Source: Actinomucor elegans (Eukaryota > Mucoromycota > Mucoromycetes > Mucorales > Mucoraceae). From it: 64,000 nucleotides of DNA. How positions within the stretch are numbered: the first letter of the stretch is position 1; each line of letters opens with the position of its first letter. The stretch covers positions 4,588,001-4,652,000 of the forward strand of contig JAMSLZ010000001.1 in NCBI GenBank assembly GCA_026027325.1, in the 5' to 3' direction. Positions 55,010 to 64,000 of this stretch are shown here, one piece after another. The notes below the pieces were generated by a model. The model had not been told where the DNA came from and made no database searches. It worked only from the letters and a program-made list of their open reading frames with translations. The translations under genes and the position numbers were made by a program.

Positions 55010-55210
55010 ATGGATTTCGAGTGAATTGGTGCTTTCGCCCGAATCTAAAGTGGAATGATGTTAAATACAAGTTAATACATTTTAAAATTTACTTCCATGA
55101 ATTTTTCGTAAAAATTTAGGTTGAACTCGAATGAAGAGTTATTTGGTGAACCCGAAATCCGTTCCTTTATGCAATGCATCTCCTGCAAACTTGAAATTTA
55201 CCCTAGTTTT
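55010..55210 (+). repeat. Dispersed repeat B, copy 2
   Basis: Matches 1555-1745 in the same orientation over TTCGAGTGAATTGGTGCTTT, CGCCCGAATCTAAAGTGGAA, GTTAATACATTTTAAAATTT, ACTTCCATGAATTTTT and ends ACTTGAAATTTACCCTAGTT. Confidence 0.6.
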
Positions 55211-56005
55211 TTCCCATTGTAAAATGTATTTAAATTCCGATGGCCTATAGAAATTGATATAATCGTACGGTGGTATACTTCTGTATTATTTTTTGGAAGT
55301 ATTAGAAGCACTTTAGAAGTATACTCCATAACATAATTTTGTTTTCGGCACTTCCAAATATACAGAGATATTTTTCTATATATATTTTTTGAGCCAACAT
55401 AGGCCGAGTATCCGGATTTAAGCAGTAAATAGCTTCTAATTTTTAGATGCAATACTTTTTCTTAGATTTTACATCTATGATGGGCTACGTTTTCCGATAA
55501 ACAATTCAGTCGTGTTCAAGAGAAGCTTATAAACTGTCTACTTCTCGAACTACTACCTCCGAAATACAATTCACTGTATCTGAGACGGCTTTTGTTTCAC
55601 GAGCTGTGTGTTTAAAAGCCAGTGTATTTTGGCAGCTGTTCTTGAACGGTGAGAAAATAGTAAGATATGGCGAACAAAATACAAGTACTGCATCCGTTAT
55701 TAGTCACCTGAATCAGAAGTACGATGTATATATCTGAGAAGTCCTAAGCTACTAAACTCTTCAGATCATTTGCCCAAAGCACTTCGGCTTACAAATGCAA
55801 TACTCAATTGTTAAGACGTAATCCAATAGAGTTGCTTGGCGCTGCCCAATGAAATGCGTGAAAGAATCGTCATCGCTCTCGAATTAGTAAGAGTTCATAT
55901 AAAAGGAAAAAATGCTGCTTGCTTGCTGTTTCTTTCTTTATCATAGACCTGCATAGTATCCTTTTCTTTATTTTCTTTTTCGGTCATCAATTGCTTTAGA
56001 TAAAT

Positions 56006-58433
56006 ATGGCCAAAGATACCATTCAAATAAAAGCTGGAGAAACAGGCATCTATTCTTTTCGAGGTTAGTATGAGTAGAACTTGCCGAGAAGAAAGAAACT
56101 TATACGTAACCGTGTCATGATGATAGACCCATCTACCTACAAGAAGTACAGTTCAAATAATCACCATGCAGATACAAATACTGATGAAGATGAAGCAAGC
56201 CATTTTACAGTGAGTGGCTGGAATTGATTTATAAGCAAATGCTAACCCCTAGTTTTTTTTTAGCTTCGAGCTGTAGTTTGTGGTTTATTGATCGGCACAT
56301 TAATGTGCTTTTCCAATATGTACTTTGGATTGCAAACAGGTTGGATATCTATGATGTCTCTTCAATCATCACTATTGGGGTTCACCATGTTTAAACCTTT
56401 TCAACATATGCTCAAGCATAAATTTGGTCCTGTTGAGAATGTTGTACTGCAAACAACTGCAGTAGCAACTGCCACGATGCCATTAGCAGCAGGTAAACAC
56501 ACAAATAATCCGCTCTGGCCTGGTGCTCAAAAGTTAAGTATATAGGATTTGTCGGTGTCATCCCTGCTATGGAATTAATGACCAAAGAGGACAATCCAAA
56601 TGGTGGGGCAGTGGTATTAAACGGCCGTCAGCTCATCCTTTGGTCAATGGCAGTGGCTTTTTTCGGTGTATTTTTTGCTATTCCGTTAAGAAAGGAAACT
56701 ATTATCCGGGAGAAACTTAAGTTTCCTTCAGGCACAGCAACGGCTCAAATGATTAGTCTGCTACATCAACGGCCAGACCCCACTGTAGTCGATACATCTT
56801 CAAGACAAAGCAGCACTGGTAAAGCTATACGCTATAGAAAATCCCGTAGAGAAGAAGTAGAACAAGAAGATCAACCTTTGATCCAGCCGCAGCAACAACA
56901 GCCTTTGTACATAACAGGACCGTCTGATCCCTCTCGGCAGCACCGTCAGCAAACATCGGAAGAGTTTGAATATAGCTGGTCGCTCAAATTACGTGGATTA
57001 ATCAGTTCCTTCGCTATTTCTTCTATTTACACTCTTCTATCATACTTTGTTCCAGCTATCAATGCTATGCCAATCTTCAACTGGATGTCACTGGGCTTGA
57101 TCGATTTCCGTGCTTGGGAATGGTACTTTACACCCAGCTTTAGTTATATTGGCCAAGGTATCATCATGGGTTTACCCACTACACTTTCAATGTTACTAGG
57201 ATGTGTTGTGGGTTGGGGTATCTTATCGCCTATGGCATACTACGCAGGTTGGGCCCCAGGTCCAGTCAGCGATTGGAAGACAGGATCAAAAGGATGGATT
57301 TTGTGGATATCATTAGGCGTCATGATTGCAGAATCGTGCGTATCGCTTCTAGTCGTATTAATTAGGGCCATTGCACAATACAGTGCTAAAAAGAACGCTC
57401 TATTATATGCTGAAGAAGAATCTGTTGTGATCATGGAAGAAGAGGAGCAAGATGCGCCTGCTCACCAACAAGTGTCCAAATCAGTGACAATAATTGGGTT
57501 AACAGTTTCTACCGTACTATGTATTGGCTTGATCCATGTTGTTTTTCCAGGTGTCATGCCTATAGGTATGACCTTGTTAGCTATAGTATTTGCTATGCTG
57601 TTCAGTGTCTTGGGCGTGAGAGCACTGGGAGAAACAGATTTGAACCCAGTGAGTGGCATCGCCAAGTTGGCGCAGGTATTAGGTAGTGGTGTAATGCCAG
57701 GCAATATCCTGGGTAATTTGATCATGGGTGCCATTGCTGAGGCTGGAGCGCAGCAAGCAGGTGATTTAATGCAAGACCTCAAGACTGGACATTTACTGAA
57801 AGCCTCACCCAAAGCTCAATTTTATGGACAAATGATTGGATCTTTTGCCAGTGTCTTTATTGCAACAGGTAAGAACAAAAAAAATGTGATACTATCAGCT
57901 CGTTTTTTTTTTTTTTTTTTTTTTTTGCTAACGTCTCTGTAGGTGCTTATCTTCTTTACAGATCCGTTTATTCTATACCTGGTCCAGAATTTCCTGTTCC
58001 TACCGCGCAAGTTTGGCTCGATATGTCTAGATTGGTCAATGGCCATCCACTTCCCCCTCATGTCTCTGAATTTGTTCTAGGCTTTGCTGTCATTTTTACG
58101 ATTTTCGTTCTTCTCAAGGAGCTCTATGGACACCGCAAATGGACTCGTTTTATTCCACAGGGTATTGCTTTCGCAATTGGTATGTATAATCCGCCCAGTT
58201 TCACTTTGGCGCGTGTTATTGGCGGTGTCGTTCAATATGTCTGGAACAGATTCTGTGAAATTCCCAGTAAGAATGAATACCACACTAAAGGATGGAAAGC
58301 ATGGGTCGAGCCCTATCGTACTATTGGAGGCAAAGTGTTTATTGTAGTTGTGGCAAGTGGTTTTGTACTTGGAGAAGGCACTTTTGCTATTGTAAATATG
58401 ACAATGCGTGCTTTTAACGTCTCTCACCTTTAG
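56006..58433 (+). CDS. OPT-family oligopeptide/siderophore (YSL-like) transporter
   Basis: Proton-coupled plasma-membrane or vacuolar transporter of the OPT superfamily, YSL-like branch (yeast YGL114W type), moving small peptides or metal chelates; substrate unknown. About 730 residues in five exons with roughly 14 membrane segments. Markers: VVCGLLIGTLMCFSNMYFGL (the N-Y-F-G-L-Q motif), TAVATATMPLAAGFVGVIPA, LKFPSGTATAQMI (the K-x-P-x-G-x-A motif), SYIGQGIIMGLPTTLSMLLG, LGETDLNPVSGIAKLAQVLG and the C-terminal GEGTFAIVNM. A Gln-rich loop (QPLIQPQQQQPLY) and an acidic loop (EEESVVIMEEEEQ) are cytosolic insertions. The intron at about 57870-57941 contains 24 consecutive T just upstream of the acceptor. 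The start MAKDTIQIKAGE is the first Met of exon 1. Confidence 0.9.
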
Positions 58434-58841
58434 ATCATTCCTATGATTATCACTCATCTGTTAATTTATCTATTTATTTGTATATATGTAATAATACCAT
58501 TAAACCGTAGTAAAAAAAAAAATACCTTTTGATTGATCGATCTGTAAATTCATGCAGTGACGAAATTGAGCAATAAACTTTAAGGGGTAGTTTTATCAAT
58601 GGGCCAGAGAGTTAGATCACTCTTATCATTGGGTATGATGGGGTTTATGCAAAAAGCATTTCTAAAATTACATTCAACATAACCCCACAGAAGGTCTTTT
58701 TACTTTTTCGCCCCAAGGCCGCTGTCTAGATCGTGCAAAGCCTCTTTAAACCCATGCTATCCTATGGATATAAAAGTAGGCGCAAACTCAAGCAACTAAG
58801 GCTGTAGATTCATCATATATTTGATTGATTAACGGACAAAA
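58434..58841. promoter_or_regulatory. Promoter region of the small secreted protein gene
   Basis: About 400 bases. A TATAAAAG box sits at 58769-58776, 66-73 bases before the ATG, a good core-promoter position. Nothing else is recognised; the 5' part is the 3' flank of the OPT gene. Confidence 0.5.
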
Positions 58842-59114
58842 ATGTTTAAATTCCTCTTGGCTTTCTTCTTACTTTTGGCTACTCTCTCGTTTGCTTATGC
58901 AGACAATGCCTGCTATTACCACCGTGAGCACAACGGTCGTTGCTACTACAAGTGTAGAGATGCCTGTCATAAAGATGACAACTATTATAAAGGCCAATTC
59001 ATGCATTGGATGCACAACAAGGGCTTCAACTGCCGCTCTGAGGGAGGTGACTCGTTCTCTTGTCACAAAGGACACGGTTACGGCCATTGTAATCAATATC
59101 AATGGCATTGCTAA
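58842..59114 (+). CDS. Small secreted Cys/His-rich protein
   Basis: Single-exon gene of 90 residues. Residues 1-20 (MFKFLLAFFLLLATLSFAYA) form a clear signal peptide with an AYA-type cleavage site. The mature 70-residue part has eight Cys spaced C-x9-C-x3-C-x3-C-x21-C-x9-C-x8-C-x6-C and is unusually rich in His (11) and Tyr (8), with HKGHGYGH between the sixth and seventh Cys. Even Cys number and size suggest a disulfide-stabilised extracellular protein: candidate antimicrobial peptide, wall protein or metal binder. It matches no family I can name, and the Cys spacing is not the CSαβ pattern. Strong coding support: clean frame, TATA box, signal peptide. Confidence 0.8.
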   Translation: MFKFLLAFFLLLATLSFAYADNACYYHREHNGRCYYKCRDACHKDDNYYKGQFMHWMHNKGFNCRSEGGDSFSCHKGHGYGHCNQYQWHC

Positions 59115-60060
59115 GCATGCTATGCGTTACAAGATTAGTTCTAGTTCTTTTCTTGGCTTTATCTTTCATTTTTGTTTAACAAATAAAAAACTCTGTACAT
59201 AACAATAATCGAGAGTTATTCTTGAGGTATGAGGTATTGAAAAAAAAAAAAAAGGCCTAGTTGCGCAACATAATGAATTCAGTAAAAGTATTAGAGCCGA
59301 ATTAAAGCTCTACTAGATAGAGTAGCACATTCTGTACATGGACCATGACCGAGATCGGCTGTGAAATATATCAATGATTGGGCGGTATTATATAAAATAC
59401 TTGCATTAACTATTAGAGCTATAAAGCATATTTCAGCTAATTAAAAGTTATATTATATGTAGCATTTCATTTTGAGCAAGGACATCCAATTGAATAGCGA
59501 CATTTAATTCAAAATTTTAAAGATCTATAGATCTATAGACTCAAATTACAAGATGATTTAATGCCAATCAATGATGTATGATATAATTATTGTATCTCGG
59601 TAAAAAGAAGGTTGTAGTAGATGCAACGGTTCCTTCTGGATGCATATTAACCATCAACTATCGTCTGAGAAATCCAGAACTTGATCAAATGTCTCTTCCA
59701 TTTAGCAGCTTATGTCCAGGGTGAACTATTATTGTGTCTGATAGGACCCTAATCAAACTCAAACTGGCTATTATAAAGATATGTAAATTACAATTATATT
59801 CCCATATGCAAATTTTGTTCTTGCTATCAATGAATCATCTAGGGATAGTTTTTTTTCTTTTAACAAAGTAATTACCCAAACTACAAATAGAAAATTATGC
59901 AAACGCCATAACCAGAAATGAAAGAGTATTTCGTACTTAAATTTATACATTTTTACTTTTTATTTCGTGAACATTAATTCTCTGCTTTGTGAACGACCAT
60001 TTTTCATTTTGCAGATAGTATTTTGTATTTTGTGACAGATTTTTTTTTCATCTATTATTA
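59115..60060. other. Intergenic region with repeats
   Basis: No gene. Three minus-orientation repeat A copies lie at about 59304-59378, 59445-59540 and, more diverged, 59605-59690. Confidence 0.55.
59304..59540 (-). repeat. Dispersed repeat A, two minus copies
   Basis: Copy 1: AAGCTCTACTAGATAGAGTA, GCACATTCTGTACATGGACC, ATGACCGAGATCGGCTGTGA (the middle CGACATTT part is deleted). Copy 2: TTTCATTTTGAGCAAGGACA, TCCAATTGAATAGCGACATT, TAATTCAAAATTTTAAAGAT, CTATAGATCTATAGACT. The deletion in copy 1 removes exactly the core that is best kept elsewhere. Confidence 0.65.
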
Positions 60061-60689
60061 GCAAAAGTGACTATTTACGGTATTACAGATGAATATATGC
60101 ACTGTTTCAATATTATTATTCCTAAGTATGGCCCTATAGACGTTGACAGACTGTCAAGCGATTTATACGAGACGGTAGAATTAGAATGGTATCATTGGGA
60201 AAAGTCAGGAATAAGCGAAAAGTTGCCTGAGCGAAGCCTAAAGAAACTTTTAGATCTCAAATGTTATCAGTGACGGTTTTGGGAGGTAATTAACATACAA
60301 TCTTTAGAGTGAGCATGTATCTGGATGATACTATGCGGTGTTAAGATACAAAGCACTACATATATTTAAGATATCAGCTCATCTAAGCTGGCATTCAATA
60401 ATAATACAATATTTAATAGATCTCAAGCTGTGCAATATAGAGATCTTGGTCTTTCTTTTACACTAATAAACAAACCGCACGTTCAGCGTGATCGAATTGT
60501 TATAGTCCCTTTTGCAGTAGAAATCAACTTATATATTCCATATAACTCTCAATCAGACCTTTCGGTGCGGCATGACAATCGAGAACAATACAGTAATAAT
60601 AAAACACGAATCTACAAAAGGAAAAAACGATAAGAATTTAACCTAGCTTTTAAAGAAGGTTGTGACAAAGGTTTGAGGTGCATACAGAT

Positions 60690-61275
60690 CATACTCTCCC
60701 GAATAAATGCAAAAGCTTTTAGATCTTGTTATCGAGCAAGACTTTTCGGAAAGAAAACAAGTCCTACTTTTGGCACTATTAAGAGGATAGCCCAACATCA
60801 TGTCAAGAAGTATAAAGATGATGAAGGAAAATGTCTTTCTGCTAGGAAACTACGAGCTAAATGGCAAGCAGAACTTGAACCTTGGCATATGGATGTCCTA
60901 TGCAATTTTTTTTAGTAAAACACGAGAAGCAGCGTTTCGATAGGCAAAGGACGCATTGACTGGGATATTTCCTGATATCTATTCGATTACATTGTCAGGT
61001 CTTGATAATATCGTATTCTGTATGCTTCTTTGATATTCAAGAGGCTGGAATTTATTGTTGCTGCAAGGACAGCCCTTTACACTCTCTAATTGAACAGAGA
61101 AAAAGCTCTTGAATGGAATAACGATAAAAATACGATTTATAATGAAAGCTGTGTTTTCATCGATGAAGTAATTTTCAGCATGTCTATCCGTAGAAGCTTT
61201 GGTCGATCCAAGAAAGGCATATTCGTCAAATCAGTTGTTCTCCCCAAACTGAAAGATCATGCTAGCTACCATTAG
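60690..61275 (+). pseudogene. Decayed IS630/Tc1-mariner-type DDE transposase
   Basis: Two in-frame pieces, 60673-60915 and 61090-61275, with stops and frameshifts between them. The second reads NREKALEWNNDKNTIYNESC then VFIDEVIFSMSIRRSFGRSK and KGIFVKSVVLP; this is the DDE_3 pattern CVFIDEaGFNlhxRRxxGRSxKG, with the catalytic Asp of FIDE. Between the pieces the frames still show LIFKRLEFIVAARTALYTL, the usual stretch before the DDE core. The first piece (FGTIKRIAQHHVKKYKDDEG) precedes it in the expected order. No terminal inverted repeats were found by eye, and the C-terminal catalytic residues are gone. It is dead and old; earlier frames at 60067-60633 may also belong to it but are not recognisable. 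Confidence 0.65.
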
Positions 61276-61573
61276 TGCGATTTATGAAAGATTGTAAGCA
61301 TTAGATGGATCATCTGTACTTATTCTTTAACAGATGCATGGATTTTGAGCCAATATTTTAAGTATACAGGCCCAGAAAATAATCTACTACAAAATACAAA
61401 ATAACATCTCCAATAGCTTCATATGGCACCACTCAATCTTACCACTCCCAGCTCATGATGAAGCTTAAGTTTACTTTTTGATTCTCAGGTTCCAATCAAG
61501 AATGATATGTCACGTGATATAAAATAATAAATTATGTTTTGAAGTAAAAATTTTTGGTTTCTAAAATAACCAC

Positions 61574-61646
61574 GCCTAGCTAGCTCAATCGGTAGAGCGT
61601 GAGACTCTTAATCTCAAGGTTGGGGGTTCGACCCCCCCGTTGGGCT
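61574..61646 (+). tRNA. tRNA-Lys (anticodon CUU)
   Basis: A 73-base cloverleaf without intron. Acceptor stem GCCTAGC pairs with GTTGGGC (two G-U pairs), D arm GCTCAATCGGTAGAGC, anticodon stem TGAGA/TCTCA with loop CTCTTAA (anticodon CTT), T arm GGGGGTTCGACCCCC. It resembles yeast tRNA-Lys(CUU) closely at the D and T arms. A T5 run (pol III terminator) follows at about 61651-61655. It is the only tRNA gene noticed in the window. Confidence 0.95.
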
Positions 61647-63520
61647 TTCATTTTTGCTTATATTGCTATTTTCGTGATACGTTTTTATAGCTTTTTTTTT
61701 CCAATATGGATTGAAAAATTTGTTTTAAGTAGGCTTACAGTTTTGATGACAGATAAAATAAAAGATATTAATCAAAAACAAGTTAGGGTTATAAATTATG
61801 TGTACCATGTTAGAAAGCAACGAACTTTAAGAAAGAGATATAAATTAATAAAGAACTTTTATAGTTTTCATTGTAAATACATAAAAGTCTATTTTACTAG
61901 CTTGCAGTTGAGAGAAAGGAATCACAAGTGGCCAAGACACTACGACCAAAGGACAGCAATGGTTGTTCTAAAACAAATAACCAAGAAGAAGAAAACGTGC
62001 AGTAATATATTGGTAGGCTTGATAAAAAAGAGAAAGAACCGAGAAGAAAAGAAAATGTTAGTAGTGTGGTAAGATACCAGTGTAATACTGTAAATAAAAG
62101 AGATATAATAATATAATATAAAATTTATATCATTCGAAGGATAGTAGAATCCTGCTTAATCTATATTAACGAAGTGTTTGAGATTTATATATATAAATCT
62201 ATCGCCTCATCAACTATGATTTCACTTTTAAAGGGTAGAAGGTTCTGGTACCTACATCAGGAATTGTAATATACTCACTATAGCGCTGCTAAACAATGGT
62301 CTCATTAAATCCAGAACCTCATTGTAAATTTGAACTACTATTTATATGATATTAAGCTACTTTATATCAAAAGATATTGATATAATAGGAGGATATATGT
62401 CATGAAGATCAAGAGGCTTATTCTTAAGAACCATTATCTGATCCAAAACTTTCATGTACTTTGCTAAAAAAAAGTCTTAATAGATCAAACAGATTGTCTT
62501 TAGTATAGATTACTGTTCAGATACTTTATTACACCGATAACAATAGTAAAATTAATACTTAGTCTAAGGACAAACAGTCATATTTTTTCCAAAATTAACT
62601 CATCTACATTTCCCAGCCGATTCTAGTTTAATGTCGCATCTAGACTAATTCATGTTTATGATGGGGCAATACATCTAATACATCTATCATTCAACTAAAG
62701 TACAACGAAAGCACTATAGTTTTAGGTATTTGTTGTGGATCACAAGCTTTCTACGTTAAAATGAATTTAATGATCAGTATATCTCAATTAATAATTGTCT
62801 ACTTGACTCATCTGATGACTGGTAATACATGTCCAAAGTAAACTACTAAATATACTAGAAGAACCATAGTTAAACCAAAAAGAAGGCATCATATTATATG
62901 ATATTAACGATTTCTCATAAATTACAATCATGCAAGTGAACCAGATCCAATGAACGATCAATAAATCTCTAGGCAGATCCTGGTCAAAAGCCGCATGTGA
63001 TCAGTGCTTCATGCTCAGAATAAACTGTTACAACTGTATTATTCTTATAATTATGGGCCAAGTTACGCTAACGCAAAAGGAGTTACTCATTTATATAAAG
63101 TACTGTTTCCATTATCTGGAGTAAGGTTTGTCATTTCTCTTTCGTATATATAATTTGTATTTTTCGCTTCATTATGGCCTTCGTTACAGAAAAACTTAAG
63201 GACTGTGTCATTTACTTGAAGTCAGTTATACATAGATAACCTAGATACGCTATTGATCAAACAAGCACTCTGTAAATACTATATTTTGATGTATTCTATT
63301 ACTTGTATGTGGTAAAAATAACTTTATCTCTGTATTTGTGTCCTATCCAATATATCATGTATATTCAAACATGTTACTTTACCCTTTGGCCTATACAAAC
63401 ACGTTTAACACCATTATAAGCTGAAAGTTTATGTCTGGAAGCAGTGCATAGACGCGTTACCAACAAGGTTTACAAAAAGTAAACTCAAGATGTATAGCTA
63501 AACTTTTAGAGACTTTATTC
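61647..63520. other. Intergenic region downstream of tRNA-Lys
   Basis: An open frame of about 110 codons (about 61740-62072) with a very basic composition (many Lys and Arg) has no recognised features and is not called a gene. Repeat A plus copies lie at about 62605-62690 and 62955-63045. Nothing else recognised. Confidence 0.5.
62605..63045 (+). repeat. Dispersed repeat A, two plus copies
   Basis: Copy 1 (62605-62690): TCCCAGCCGATTCTAGTTTA, ATGTCGCATCTAGACTAATT, CATGTTTATGATGGGGCAAT. Copy 2 (62955-63045): GATCAATAAATCTCTAGGCA, GATCCTGGTCAAAAGCCGCA, TGTGATCAGTGCTTCATGCT, CAGAATAAACTGTTACAACT. Copy 2 preserves CATGCTCAGAATAAACTGTT. Confidence 0.7.
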
Positions 63521-64000
63521 CTATTGATCTTTCTCTTCTTTACGATTGTTGAACACTTGATCTTTCAACACCTGAGAAAGTAAACCATGGACTGCTTCAA
63601 CAGTAATCTTGGAACTATCTTTTGTGACCTTATTGAGTTGGCTCTCATCATTCTTCTTCCTGTCACCATAATATCCTCCCATTCTTCCTATCATACTATC
63701 GTTTGTCTTGTTTAATTTTTGAGCAAGATCGGCCATTTGTCTTGCCGCATATTCACGATTCTAAAGGATCTAAATTAACACAGTGTTTGTAACTATATTT
63801 AAATACTTGTACTTACTGTTAAGAGTGGAGATTGAGATAACGTGTTCACCCAGTATTTGTTCCATAAAACCTCTATTAGCTGGGCATCCAAAGTTGATTT
63901 AAAATGGGACACTTCCAAAGAATAGTACCTAAATGCACATTAGACTATTGCTAAAAGCCCAATGCAAAAAGTATTTACGATTTAGCATGGACACCAAAGT
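63521..64000 (-). CDS. CSN5: COP9 signalosome subunit 5 (CSN5), C-terminal part, cut by window edge
   Basis: The catalytic deneddylase of the COP9 signalosome removes Nedd8 from cullins. Only the last exons are in the window; the JAMM zinc motif lies beyond position 64000. Seen are [44 protein letters not shown], then [40 protein letters not shown] and the end [10 protein letters not shown]. These match the human CSN5 blocks [53 protein letters not shown]. At least two introns are visible. The C-terminus is close to full length for the family, with a short charged tail. Confidence 0.9.

Larger units (their letters stand above)
53137..56005. other. Repeat-rich intergenic region
   Basis: Nearly 2.9 kb between divergent genes with no supported gene. 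It holds a 42-base tandem duplication (53607-53690), repeat A minus copies at about 54131-54206, 54313-54400 and a core fragment at 54515-54565, and the second copy of repeat B (55010-55210). The last 250 bases are presumably the OPT promoter. Confidence 0.55.

Noticed and set aside
61740..62072. About 110-codon basic open frame downstream of tRNA-Lys
   Set aside because: Composition is explained by AT-rich DNA (Lys, Arg, Ile, Tyr); no motif, no promoter or start context. It could be real, but nothing supports it.

Overview
The window is nuclear DNA of a filamentous fungus, most likely an early-diverging zygomycete of the Mucoromycota (Mucorales). The genome is AT-rich, and its genes carry many 45-90 base introns with GTAAGT-like donors, CTAAC/CTAAT-like branch points and TAG/CAG acceptors. 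The gene set also fits: a 6-pyruvoyl-tetrahydropterin synthase, a UPF0014/FetB-type permease, a receiver-like/phosphodiesterase fusion, and decayed IS630/mariner-type and LINE elements. The assignment is inference; no rRNA or barcode lies in the window. Gene spans run from start codon to stop codon with introns included, and splice sites were read by eye.

Layout. 0-8 kb: MEMO1-like protein, ACS-family MFS transporter and a CK1-family kinase, all on the minus strand. 9-17 kb, plus strand: a coiled-coil protein, a UPF0014/FetB-like permease and a glutamate-carboxypeptidase-II-like M28 peptidase. 18.8-23.5 kb, minus: a DEP-DH-PH-CNH RhoGEF and ribosomal protein eL19. 23.5-27.8 kb: gene-poor repeat zone. 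27.9-30.7 kb, plus: a cyclic nucleotide phosphodiesterase with a receiver-like N-terminus and a PAP2/dolichyldiphosphatase-like gene, followed by a dead LINE tail and another repeat zone. 32.8-41.1 kb: a dense cluster with an M13 (neprilysin-like) protein that looks catalytically dead, an SPX-RING ubiquitin ligase ending in a CaaX box, a single-pass membrane protein with a PPxY motif, a Sel1-repeat protein, an alpha/beta hydrolase and a PTPS. 43-58.5 kb: RRP9, ASA1-like, a Mep2-type ammonium transporter, a DUF4050-like protein, a RanBPM/Gid1-like protein, mitochondrial uS10 and an OPT transporter. 58.8-64 kb: a small secreted Cys/His-rich protein, a decayed DDE transposase, tRNA-Lys(CUU), repeats, and the 3' end of a CSN5 gene cut off by the window edge.

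Most genes are ordinary housekeeping or transport genes and do not form a pathway cluster. Several concern ubiquitin (SPX-RING, RanBPM/Gid1, CSN5, the PPxY protein), but nothing shows that they work together. The observations most worth following are: (1) a tryptophan-rich GW/WG-like C-terminal tail on the CK1-family kinase, resembling Argonaute-binding platforms; (2) an M13 protein with HExxH changed to HQxxH and the third zinc ligand also changed; (3) an SPX-RING ligase ending in CIIM; (4) an AT-rich dispersed repeat of about 90-110 bp present in about 20 diverged copies on both strands, apparently confined to intergenic DNA; (5) a His/Cys-rich small secreted protein with its own TATA box.
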